NCBI GenBank assembly: GCA_023437365.1
Contig: JAEZGK010000013.1
Coordinates: 124,001-188,000, forward strand
DNA: 64,000 nucleotides
DNA from: Bacillota bacterium
Lineage (GTDB): Bacteria; Bacillota; Clostridia; Lachnospirales; Lachnospiraceae
Direction of reading: 5' to 3'
In this document: in pieces, positions 1-8,008 of the stretch
How the letters are laid out: the number at the start of each line of letters is the position of its first letter
How positions within the stretch are numbered: position 1 is the stretch's first letter
Translations under genes and position numbers: made by a program
The notes under the pieces: generated by a model
The model's input: the letters and a program-made list of their open reading frames with translations, nothing else
What the model was told of the DNA's origin: nothing
The model's database searches: none

Positions 1-2
1 AT

Positions 3-152
3 GCAGCAAAAAGGGGCACTTTCATAGGTTCAAATAACTTTTACGGACCGGATGGAAAGATATTATATCCTTTCAAATTAAGCGATGATTGTACCCTTAT
101 CGTTCGTGACGGCAAGGTTGGCTATGTACACGCTTCCAAGCTCGCAAGATAG
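3..152 (+). CDS. C-terminal fragment of an unidentified protein
   Basis: An open frame enters from the left edge of the window and ends at TAG 150-152, giving 49 residues. The tail is rich in Gly, Asn, Tyr and aromatic residues and ends in GYVHASKLAR, which is reminiscent of the last strands of an SH3-like or cell-wall-binding repeat, but this is only a resemblance. An intrinsic terminator follows about 100 bases later, consistent with the end of a transcription unit. The rest of the gene lies outside the window, so the function cannot be assigned. Confidence 0.55.
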   Translation, partial: AAKRGTFIGSNNFYGPDGKILYPFKLSDDCTLIVRDGKVGYVHASKLAR

Positions 153-252
153 GAAAGAACTTAAGAGCGTATTAATATCACAACATACAGAAAATCATCT
201 TCATCATGAAGATGCTAGTAGGAAGATTAACCAACACCTTAGGCAAACCCGA

Positions 253-290
253 CAAAAGCCTGCCCTTCATACTCGAAGGGCAGGCTTTTG
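253..290 (+). terminator. Intrinsic terminator
   Basis: A perfect 16-bp stem (253-268 with 275-290) encloses a 6-base loop; the 3' arm ends in a short T-run. It closes the transcription unit of the truncated gene at the left edge. Confidence 0.85.
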
Positions 291-443
291 TTAATCATGC
301 CAACCAGGAAGCGTAAAGAGAATTAGCTGATTGCCAATACCTATTTGCATAAAGATCAATGTGATATCTGATAGGATTTTATACTGTACGACTATGAGAA
401 TAGATGGTATGATATAATCATTACAATACAGAGGAGTTAGTAT

Positions 444-1568
444 ATGAATAATGAAGATTTGAAACCGATAGGTGAAACCTTCATATTTGAAGACAAAGCC
501 TCACCTGTAGTTGAAGTGAATAACATCAATATTAAAAAGCTTCAGGCTGCAATAGATTACTTGAAAACGAATTTCCCTTCGTACAGAAGTATATGTATAT
601 TTCAGAAGGAGACTTTAGTCTTTGAGAATATTAATCCGGACCCATATGAATCATTCCTTTCAAAAGTAATAAGGAAAGTAAACGCTTTGCTAATATTACG
701 ATCGCCAAACGGGACCTTAATAGAAGAAAAGGCAGGTCAGTGGAATATAAGATCAGCAACAAAAAGCATCCTATCTCTTTTGATCGGTATTGCAATACAA
801 GAAGGATTTATTAATAGCATTGAAGATAATTTGGGACAATTTTTTTATGATCACCCTAGTTTGAGTTCGGATGATACTAAAAAAAGCATAACAATAAGGC
901 ATCTTCTTACTATGAAATCAGGTTTCAGTTCAATTGATAAGGGCGTAGAACCAATAAAATTTATCAAGAGCAAAGACTGGGTAGACCATATTTTAAAGAG
1001 GCCGTTGCAGAGTTCACCGGGAACTATTTTTGATTATAATTCGGCTAATACACACATACTTTCAGCTATTATAACGAAGACGACCGGAATGAATGCTGCA
1101 ATGTTTGCCAAAAAGTATTTATTTGATCCCTTGGGTATCAATGATTTTATATGGGATAATGACCCGAACGGGAACAGCTTTGGCGGCGGAAATTTATTTC
1201 TTAAGCCGAATGATTTGGCAAAGATAGGATTTCTATTAACCCATAACGGTGAGTGGAAAGGGAAAGAAATAGTATCTAAAAATTGGATTAGTGAATCCCT
1301 GGAGAAAAATTATTTATGGGGTTACGGCTTTCATTATGGATACCTATGGTATATTAAGGATGAGACGGATGAAGTAACCGGTAAACAATATGTTACATAT
1401 TCAGCAGCCGGTGCGGGTGGCCAGAAGCTATTAATTATTCCTGAACTGGATGTGGTTCTTGTTGCTTGCTCACACGTCGATTTTGTGAAAGATAAGAGTT
1501 ACCATCTAAATCTAATGATTCCGGAATTTATATTGCCGGCATGTATAAATACAAACGTTGAAGTATAA
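444..1568 (+). CDS. Serine hydrolase, class C beta-lactamase fold
   Basis: A 374-residue protein of the beta-lactamase/CubicO (6-aminohexanoate-dimer hydrolase-like) group. The nucleophile motif S-x-x-K is seen as SATK near residue 105, and the second catalytic tyrosine in DYNSANTHIL near residue 198, followed by the glycine-rich AAGAGGQ segment near the C-terminus that stands in for the third (KTG-like) motif. There is no signal peptide, so a cytoplasmic esterase or amide hydrolase is more likely than a true antibiotic-resistance enzyme. The start is set by GAGGAG a few bases upstream, and a TATAAT-like element lies around 410. It is a single gene; the natural substrate cannot be told from sequence. 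Confidence 0.85.
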   Translation: MNNEDLKPIGETFIFEDKASPVVEVNNINIKKLQAAIDYLKTNFPSYRSICIFQKETLVFENINPDPYESFLSKVIRKVNALLILRSPNGTLIEEKAGQWNIRSATKSILSLLIGIAIQEGFINSIEDNLGQFFYDHPSLSSDDTKKSITIRHLLTMKSGFSSIDKGVEPIKFIKSKDWVDHILKRPLQSSPGTIFDYNSANTHILSAIITKTTGMNAAMFAKKYLFDPLGINDFIWDNDPNGNSFGGGNLFLKPNDLAKIGFLLTHNGEWKGKEIVSKNWISESLEKNYLWGYGFHYGYLWYIKDETDEVTGKQYVTYSAAGAGGQKLLIIPELDVVLVACSHVDFVKDKSYHLNLMIPEFILPACINTNVEV

Positions 1569-1690
1569 AATCATTCTGAAAGTACCTGAATGATCCAGAA
1601 ATTTGAAACCGCCAAATTTTACCATGGAATAGTATGGAACTTATAGTGGGTCAACCCATAAACAGAAATACTAGAAAGAGTGTAATAAAT

Positions 1691-1730
1691 AGGCTCTGCT
1701 TACACAGTACTTACTGTGTAAGCAGAGCCT
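1691..1730 (+). terminator. 18-bp perfect stem-loop between convergent genes
   Basis: Arms 1691-1708 and 1713-1730 are perfect inverted repeats with a 4-base loop. It lies between the serine hydrolase and the convergent permease gene. It lacks a long T-run of its own, but the following 40-bp repeats carry them. Confidence 0.6.
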
Positions 1731-1732
1731 TA

Positions 1733-1812
1733 AATACATGATACAGAAAAGTTTACGAAGCAAACTTTTTTGAATACATGATACAGAAAAGTTTGCGAAG
1801 CAAACTTTTTTG
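1733..1812. repeat. Tandem duplication of a 40-bp terminator-like unit
   Basis: Two head-to-tail 40-bp units (1733-1772 and 1773-1812) differ at a single position. Each contains an AAAAGTTTGC/GCAAACTTTT hairpin with a 3-base GAA loop (perfect in the second unit) followed by T6. They sit between convergent genes and probably act as terminators in both directions, since the A and T flanks are symmetrical. Confidence 0.75.
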
Positions 1813-1877
1813 AATATGCCCTGTGGGCGTTTATTCTATAATATCAATAGTGCATTATCATAGTTTTTAATTTGAGA

Positions 1878-3290
1878 TTATTCAGCGTCTGCTTCAGCTG
1901 ATATAGATGCAGCAGCTGTTTCCTCTACAGGTGTTTCGTCCTTATCACCGATGGAGAGAAGCAGATTAAATACGATACCAACAACGGCTGCAGTAGCGAG
2001 TGCCGGGAATTGTGTACCGAACATCGGGATCATACCCCCCTCAAACCCGAAGCTTCCGCCAAGGCCAACGATTAAGATGATGGCGATAATGGCAAGGTTC
2101 TTGGATTTGAACATATCTACCTTACGATCCATCATAATGGTTACACCCTGTGCTGCGATAACACCGAACAGATAGATGGAAAGTCCGCCGATTACCGAGG
2201 TAGGAATGGAATATACGATATTGATCAAAGGTGTGAAGCAGGAGATAATCATAGTGATCAAAGCTGCTGTAATCAGTACAGGGATCGAGAATACCTTGGA
2301 AATCGCCATGGTACTGATGTTCTCGCCGTAGTTGGTGCCTGCGGGTCCGCCGATCATACCGGATACGATATCGCCGATACCATCACCGATTAAGTTCAAG
2401 CCCAATTTATCAGCGATGCTGTACTTCTTTTCGGATTTCATTTTCTTAGCGAGGTCATTTACATAGATATCAAGCTGATAAACATGTGCCGTTGACTCGG
2501 GAATGGTTGCAATCGCAATTGGCATGATTGCAGCAACTGCTGCAAAGGAAGGCTTCGGCAAGGTAAACTTAGGGAGGGCAAATATGGATGCGCTCTCAAT
2601 GGTATTGAAGTTTACAAAAGGGATACCGGTAACCCATCCGATGATTAAAGCAGCGACATATCCTGTCAAAAGGCCAAAAAGAATAGGCAACTGACTCAGC
2701 TTGCCCTTCAAGTATACGGAATATGCAATTGTTGAAATAAGGGTGATAATAGCGATAACCCATGCCATGTTAGAAGCAAGAGCTGTCTTTGTTTCCTCAA
2801 CGGTAGGAAAAGCTGCTGCATTACCCATCGCATTAGCTGCAAGGGATAAACCGATGATCATTGCAATACTACCAGTAACTGTGGGGGGAAGAATCTTATC
2901 AATGGTTTTTCTGCCTGTACGCTGGATGATAAGACCTGCGGCGATAGAAACGAAACCTGACATTACGATACCAAACTGTGCAACAGATATTTTCTGATCT
3001 AAGGAATAATTAGCGAATTGTTCTGCTGCCATGATGGAAGAGATTGCTGCGATGTAAGAGAAGCTGGAGCCGTAATAGAGAGGAATCTTTTTACCTGTAA
3101 CAAAGATGAAACAAAAGGTTGCCAAGCCGCTGGCAAAAATTGTGGTTGATACGTGGAAGCCGGTGATTAATGCAACAAGAACGGTTGCGGGGAACATTAC
3201 AACGATCTGCTGCAATGCAAATAAGATCAATTCCACGATCGGGGGTCTTTGATCCGGCAAATAGCCGATGGGTTGATTCTTTGAAGCCAT
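1878..3290 (-). CDS. Uracil/xanthine-type permease (NCS2 family)
   Basis: A 470-residue polytopic membrane protein with about 12-14 hydrophobic segments. The N-terminal block with ILFALQQIVVMFPATVLVAL and the mid-protein GGPAGTNYGENI segment are typical of nucleobase:cation symporter 2 proteins of the UraA/PyrP (uracil) branch; the NYGEN motif separates this branch from xanthine/urate carriers. The predicted role is proton-coupled uptake of uracil or a related base. A good AGGAGG site lies just before the ATG. No PyrR attenuator or purine riboswitch was seen in the leader. The C-terminal tail is short, acidic and Ala-rich. Confidence 0.88.
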   Translation of the reverse strand: MASKNQPIGYLPDQRPPIVELILFALQQIVVMFPATVLVALITGFHVSTTIFASGLATFCFIFVTGKKIPLYYGSSFSYIAAISSIMAAEQFANYSLDQKISVAQFGIVMSGFVSIAAGLIIQRTGRKTIDKILPPTVTGSIAMIIGLSLAANAMGNAAAFPTVEETKTALASNMAWVIAIITLISTIAYSVYLKGKLSQLPILFGLLTGYVAALIIGWVTGIPFVNFNTIESASIFALPKFTLPKPSFAAVAAIMPIAIATIPESTAHVYQLDIYVNDLAKKMKSEKKYSIADKLGLNLIGDGIGDIVSGMIGGPAGTNYGENISTMAISKVFSIPVLITAALITMIISCFTPLINIVYSIPTSVIGGLSIYLFGVIAAQGVTIMMDRKVDMFKSKNLAIIAIILIVGLGGSFGFEGGMIPMFGTQFPALATAAVVGIVFNLLLSIGDKDETPVEETAAASISAEADAE

Positions 3291-3466
3291 ATTAAATTTA
3301 CCTCCTGGGATTTTTTTTATTTTGACATACTTTTTAAGATTTGTAAAGTGGGAATCGTGTCAATCGAACAAAAAAATTGATAAATTAGTTGGGAATATTA
3401 ACTTTTTTAAAATGTAGCTTTCAGTGTAGCTTTCATCAATAGATTAGACTATGTACATATTATACA

Positions 3467-3640
3467 ATGTGGTACAATAAAGAGGAAGCAAGGAGAAATG
3501 CTGCACCCGATACCATAAGCAATTCACTGATAATAACCGGAGCAGCTTATGTGGTCCGATGTACTTATAGGACCGGAGAAGGTCAGATAATCAGCAAGGA
3601 TAAAATAATTCCTATTAAATCCATAGAAAAAGTATGGTAA
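3467..3640 (+). CDS. Possible small protein, 57 residues (doubtful)
   Basis: Within the 430-base gap between the permease and the rhodanese-TtcA gene an ATG opens a 57-codon frame ending at TAA 3638. The peptide starts MWYNKEEARRN and ends KIIPIKSIEKVW. It looks protein-like in composition, but no convincing ribosome binding site precedes the ATG and I do not recognise a family. It could be a relic or chance. The rest of the gap holds a small imperfect hairpin near 3670-3695 just before the next gene and nothing else that I can name. Confidence 0.3.
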   Translation: MWYNKEEARRNAAPDTISNSLIITGAAYVVRCTYRTGEGQIISKDKIIPIKSIEKVW

Positions 3641-3720
3641 GAAATTGCGATTTATGCTACACTGATTTTCAGATCACGGTAGGCATACCGCTGATCATCT
3701 ATTTTAGCTAAAGGAATAGT

Positions 3721-4866
3721 ATGATGAACATGATGAATAACGGAGAAATCACGACCCGGCAGTTGAAGACATTATCTGATCAGGAATATCTGTTGTTGGA
3801 TATCCGGGATGAAATTTCATATAACCATGGATTTATCCCGGGTGCCGTGAATATGAGCCCTGCAGAGCTTACACAAAATGCTGAGAAACTGCCGATGGAT
3901 CGAAAGCTCATCCTATACTGTATGAAAGGAATCATCAGTAAGGATGTAGCCCAAATGCTGTCCGAAAAGGGCTTAAAGGCTTACAATCTGACAGGGGGCT
4001 ACGGAGAGTGGCTGAAGCAGAGCTTTGATGAAGTGAGCCACTGTGAAGAGATTGAGCTGAGTATCAGAAAGAAATTCCACAAGAATATATTTACGAGATT
4101 TGCGAAAGCAGTCAATGAATATGAGCTGGTGAAGGAAGGTGATAAGATTGCGGTCTGTATCTCCGGCGGTAAGGATTCCATGCTGATGGCGAAGCTGTTT
4201 CAGGAACTTAAAAGACACAACAAATTTCCCTTTGAGGTTGTCTACCTGGTGATGAATCCGGGCTACAGCGATTTCAACCGGGAGATTATCGAGACCAATG
4301 CCAAGCTTATGGGTATACCTATCACAATGTTTGATACCAATATATTTGATGCGGTATTTGAGGTTGAGAAATCCCCGTGCTATCTCTGTGCCAGAATGAG
4401 ACGCGGACATCTGTATCGGAAGGCGCAGGAGCTGGGCTGCAATAAGATTGCCCTCGGACATCATTATGATGATGTGATAGAGACAATTCTTATGGGAATG
4501 CTGTACGGTGCCCAGATTCAGACCATGATGCCGAAGCTTCACAGTACGAATTTTGAAGGTATGGAGCTCATTCGTCCGATGTATCTAATCAGAGAAGAGG
4601 ATATTAAGCATTGGAGAGATTATAATCATCTGCACTTTATCCAATGTGCCTGCCGTTTCACGGATACCTGTACCGTCGGCAGCAGTGACGGTAATACCGG
4701 ATCAAAGAGACAGGAGATCAAGCAGCTGATCAAAAGGCTGAAGGAAACGAATCCATATGTGGAGGGTAATATTTTTCGAAGTATTGAGAATGTGAATCTG
4801 GATACAGTAATCGCATATAAACAAAAAGGAACTCAGCATCATTTCCTGGAGGACTATGACCTATGA
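3721..4866 (+). CDS. Rhodanese-TtcA fusion: tRNA 2-thiolation-type PP-loop ATPase
   Basis: A 381-residue two-domain protein. Residues 1-105 form a rhodanese domain with the active-site cysteine in LYCMKG (Cys67). The rest is a TtcA/TilS-like PP-loop ATPase with SGGKDS at 148-153, a CYLC pair at about 220-223 and a CAC pair near 309-311; TtcA enzymes bind a [4Fe-4S] cluster with such cysteines and thiolate cytidine 32 of tRNA. The fusion suggests that persulfide sulfur is passed from the rhodanese cysteine to the thiolation site. Four ATGs cluster at the start; 3721 with AAAGGA upstream is taken. The stop overlaps the next gene by 4 bases, so the two are translationally coupled. Confidence 0.82.
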   Translation: MMNMMNNGEITTRQLKTLSDQEYLLLDIRDEISYNHGFIPGAVNMSPAELTQNAEKLPMDRKLILYCMKGIISKDVAQMLSEKGLKAYNLTGGYGEWLKQSFDEVSHCEEIELSIRKKFHKNIFTRFAKAVNEYELVKEGDKIAVCISGGKDSMLMAKLFQELKRHNKFPFEVVYLVMNPGYSDFNREIIETNAKLMGIPITMFDTNIFDAVFEVEKSPCYLCARMRRGHLYRKAQELGCNKIALGHHYDDVIETILMGMLYGAQIQTMMPKLHSTNFEGMELIRPMYLIREEDIKHWRDYNHLHFIQCACRFTDTCTVGSSDGNTGSKRQEIKQLIKRLKETNPYVEGNIFRSIENVNLDTVIAYKQKGTQHHFLEDYDL

Positions 4867-5771
4867 CTTTACAACAGTTAAGATATGCCGTGAGTGTGGC
4901 CAATAATAAATCGATGAATAAGGCTGCGGCAGAGCTTTTTATCACTCAGCCCAGTCTGTCCAGCACGATACGTGATTTAGAGGAGGAAATCGGAATCGAA
5001 TTGTTTGTGCGCTCTAACCGCGGGATCATAATTACTCCGGAGGGAGAGGAATTCCTGGGACATGCCAGACAAATCATCGAGCAATATAAGCTGATTGAGG
5101 AAAGATACATAGACAATAGAAAATCGAAGAAGAAATTCAGTGTTTCTATGCAGCATTATACGTTTGCGGTTCAGGCATTTATCGAAATGGCAAAGGAATT
5201 CGGAATGGAGGATTACGAGTTTGCTGTCCATGAGACAAAGACCCATGAGGTAATCGACAATGTCAGAAACCAGAAAAGCGAGCTGGGGATACTGTATCTG
5301 AATGAGTTTAACCGTAAGGCAATGGAGAAGCTTTTCCGGGATTATGAGTTGGAATATAAAGAGCTGTTCCAGTGTAGTATTTATGTGTATCTATGGAAGA
5401 ATAATCCTTTGGCTGACAGGAGCGTAATAGATTTTGAGGATTTGAAGGATTATCCCTGCCTGTCCTTTGAACAAGGGGACAATAATTCCTTTTATTTTGC
5501 GGAAGAGGTATTCAGCACCTTAGATTATAAGCAAATCATCAAAGCGGATGACAGAGCAACCCTGCTTAATCTGATGATCGGCTTAAATGGCTATACCTTA
5601 TGTTCGGGCATCATCTGTGAAGAGCTGAATGGTGATAGCTATAAAGCAGTCCCTTTAAAAACGGAAGACAAGATGAGTATTGGCTATATCAAAAGCAGCA
5701 GGCTGCCGATAAGCAGATTGGGTGAGAGATATATTGAAGAACTGCTAAAATTCAAGGATAAGGTATTATAG
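4863..5771 (+). CDS. LysR-family transcriptional regulator
   Basis: A 302-residue LysR-type protein: an N-terminal winged helix-turn-helix (residues 1-60, with the typical NKAAAELFITQPSLSSTIRD recognition region), then an effector-binding domain of two alpha/beta lobes. The ATG overlaps the stop of the rhodanese-TtcA gene (ATGA), so it is the second gene of an operon rather than the usual divergent arrangement. Sulfur-related genes on both sides (thiolase-type ATPase, LarE, transsulfuration enzymes) make a CysB/CysL-like role in sulfur control plausible, but the effector is not deducible. Confidence 0.88.
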   Translation: MTLQQLRYAVSVANNKSMNKAAAELFITQPSLSSTIRDLEEEIGIELFVRSNRGIIITPEGEEFLGHARQIIEQYKLIEERYIDNRKSKKKFSVSMQHYTFAVQAFIEMAKEFGMEDYEFAVHETKTHEVIDNVRNQKSELGILYLNEFNRKAMEKLFRDYELEYKELFQCSIYVYLWKNNPLADRSVIDFEDLKDYPCLSFEQGDNNSFYFAEEVFSTLDYKQIIKADDRATLLNLMIGLNGYTLCSGIICEELNGDSYKAVPLKTEDKMSIGYIKSSRLPISRLGERYIEELLKFKDKVL

Positions 5772-5838
5772 ACCAGCCGGAAACCGATTTGTAACTCGAA
5801 ACAAGTATATTCTATCAATTATGTGAGGAAATAAAACT

Positions 5839-6663
5839 ATGAATGCACAGGAAAAACTGATCCTATTACAGGATAATTTAAAGCAAAGACAAAAGATAGC
5901 AATCGCTTTTTCGGGAGGAGTCGACTCGACCTTTTTATTAAAGGTGGCACATGACTTACTGGGAGATAACGTGATTGCAGTTACCGCAACCTCCTGTTCC
6001 TTTCCTAAGAGAGAACTGAAGGAAGCAAGTGACTTCTGCAAGAAGGAAGGCATTAGGCATATCATCTGTGAATCGGAGGAGCTGCAGATTGAGGGCTTTT
6101 CTCATAATCCGGTGAACCGTTGCTATCTCTGTAAATCTGAATTATTCACAAAGATATGGGATATTGCAAAGCAGCAGAATATTCTCTATGTGGCGGAGGC
6201 CTCCAATATTGATGATAACGGGGATTATCGCCCCGGCTTGCAAGCAGTGAAGGAGCTGAATGTACTAAGCCCGTTAAGAGCTGCTGATCTAAATAAAAAT
6301 GAAATTCGGATATTGTCCAAGGAGCTTGGACTTTCTACCTGGAACAAGCAGTCCTTCGCCTGTCTTTCCTCAAGGTTTGTCTATGGAGAAGAGATTACCG
6401 AAGAGAAGCTGCATATGGTGGATGAGGCAGAACAGCTGCTGCTGGATTTGGGCTTCCGCCAGGTCCGTGTCCGCATGCATGATAAGATTGCAAGAATCGA
6501 GATTACCAAGGAAGAGTTCCCTAAAATGCTCGATCTGTTACATGCTCAGGCTGTCACCGAGGTGATTCACCAAAAGCTGAAGAAGCTTGGCTTCTCTTAT
6601 GTAACCATGGACCTCGGAGGATATCGTACAGGCAGTATGAATGATTCAATATTGCAGAATTAG
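5839..6663 (+). CDS. larE: LarE-type ATP-dependent sulfur transferase
   Basis: A 274-residue PP-loop protein of the LarE family, which thiolates the pyridinium cofactor (nickel-pincer nucleotide) of lactate racemase. The P-loop SGGVDS is at 25-30. Cysteines at 95, 98 (CYLC) and 175 (FACLSSR) match the three-cysteine type; in that subgroup the cysteines hold a [4Fe-4S] cluster that relays sulfur, whereas the one-cysteine type sacrifices its own Cys. No larA, larB or larC is in the window, so the target enzyme is elsewhere or different. A good RBS (GTGAGGA) precedes the ATG. Confidence 0.85.
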   Translation: MNAQEKLILLQDNLKQRQKIAIAFSGGVDSTFLLKVAHDLLGDNVIAVTATSCSFPKRELKEASDFCKKEGIRHIICESEELQIEGFSHNPVNRCYLCKSELFTKIWDIAKQQNILYVAEASNIDDNGDYRPGLQAVKELNVLSPLRAADLNKNEIRILSKELGLSTWNKQSFACLSSRFVYGEEITEEKLHMVDEAEQLLLDLGFRQVRVRMHDKIARIEITKEEFPKMLDLLHAQAVTEVIHQKLKKLGFSYVTMDLGGYRTGSMNDSILQN

Positions 6664-6687
6664 TACATATATTTATTAGGTAAGGAG

Positions 6688-6728
6688 TAGCTGGTTATAT
6701 GATGTTCTTATAACCAGCTATTAATTTT
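6688..6728 (+). terminator. Intrinsic terminator after larE
   Basis: A 12-bp perfect stem (6688-6699 with 6709-6720) with a 9-base loop is followed by TTAATTTT. It ends the rhodanese-TtcA/LysR/larE unit. Confidence 0.7.
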
Positions 6729-6852
6729 ATATAATAGTCATGCTACCGAAGCGATGCTATAATAGCTGTTACATTAGCAAAGAAGAGTATGTTAATCAGT
6801 TAAAATTATAGTGAAGGAATGCTTGATCATTGAGGAAGCAGAGGGGTAGAAT

Positions 6853-8007
6853 ATGGGATATCATTTTTCAACAAGGTGTATCTATGGGGATGGGCTTCGG
6901 CCGGATTGTGATAGATCGGGGGCGGTCAGCTTTCCGATTTATCAGACGGCAACCTTTGCCCATGTAGGTGTGGGTGAAAGCACGGGGTACGATTATAGCA
7001 GACTGCAGAATCCGACCAGAGAGCAGTTGGAGAAGGTGGTAGCTGCTCTGGAGAACGGCATAGATGCATTGGCATTTTCCAGCGGAATGGCTGCCATCAC
7101 CGCTTTGATGGAGATTTTTGCACCGGGAGATCATATTATTACAGACAGCGATCTGTACGGAGGTAGTATTCGCCTTTTTAATCATATCAGTAAGAAGAAC
7201 GGGATCACCTTCAGCCATGTAGACTGCTCGAGGGTTTCTATCGAACCCTATATTAATATAAATACAAGGGCTGTACTAATCGAGACGCCCTCCAATCCGA
7301 TGATGAATGTGACAGACATCCGTAAAATTGCTGAGATTGCAAAAAAGCATAAGCTCTTATTCATCGTTGATAATACATTTCTCTCACCATACTTCCAGAA
7401 CCCACTGGAGTTGGGAGCAGATATTGTCCTACATAGCGGAACGAAATATCTTGGAGGCCATAATGATACAATTGCAGGCTTTGTGATTACCTCTTCGGCA
7501 GAGATTTCTGAAAAATTACGATTTATCATAAAGACGGTGGGCTCCGGCTTAGCTCCCTTTGACAGCTGGTTGATCCTTCGGGGAATCAAGACGCTTGCCC
7601 TCAGAATGGAAGCCTCACAGAGAAATGCAATTACCATCGTGGATTGGCTTCAGCAACAGAAGAAAGTCACGAAGGTATACTATCCGGGGATTCCGGGGAC
7701 TGAAAGCTATGAGATCTGCAAGAACCAGGCCAGGGGCTTTGGCAGCATGATTACCTTTGAGGCAGAAACAAAAGAACTGGCTCAGAAGATATTAAATCGG
7801 GTCAGTCTGATCCAATTTGCAGAAAGTCTTGGAGGGGTAGAGACACTGATTACCTATCCAATCACACAGACTCATGCGGATGTACCGAAGGAGGTCCTGG
7901 CAGCGAACGGAATTACTGACAGAATTCTTCGTCTGTCAGTAGGTATCGAAGCCATAGAGGATTTACTGGAGGAGTTAAGAAGAGTATTCTACGAAGGTGA
8001 GGAATAG
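6853..8007 (+). CDS. Transsulfuration PLP enzyme (cystathionine gamma-synthase/lyase family)
   Basis: A 384-residue member of the Cys/Met metabolism PLP-dependent family. The PLP lysine is in HSGTKYLGGHNDTIAG (about residue 200), and the N-terminal YSRLQNPTREQLE segment and C-terminal RLSVGIE signature are typical. Family members use O-acyl-homoserine plus cysteine, or cleave cystathionine or homocysteine; the exact reaction cannot be read from motifs. The gene is immediately followed by a MalY-type beta-lyase, so together they could turn cysteine plus acyl-homoserine into homocysteine. RBS GAGGGG precedes the ATG. Confidence 0.87.
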   Translation: MGYHFSTRCIYGDGLRPDCDRSGAVSFPIYQTATFAHVGVGESTGYDYSRLQNPTREQLEKVVAALENGIDALAFSSGMAAITALMEIFAPGDHIITDSDLYGGSIRLFNHISKKNGITFSHVDCSRVSIEPYININTRAVLIETPSNPMMNVTDIRKIAEIAKKHKLLFIVDNTFLSPYFQNPLELGADIVLHSGTKYLGGHNDTIAGFVITSSAEISEKLRFIIKTVGSGLAPFDSWLILRGIKTLALRMEASQRNAITIVDWLQQQKKVTKVYYPGIPGTESYEICKNQARGFGSMITFEAETKELAQKILNRVSLIQFAESLGGVETLITYPITQTHADVPKEVLAANGITDRILRLSVGIEAIEDLLEELRRVFYEGEE

Positions 8008-8008
8008 G

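Noticed and set aside
3291..3480. Purine riboswitch or PyrR attenuator before the permease gene
   Set aside because: The conserved core sequences of these elements were not found on the minus strand.
3973..4542. 189-codon minus-strand frame
   Set aside because: It lies inside the rhodanese-TtcA gene, whose motifs are intact; a shadow frame.
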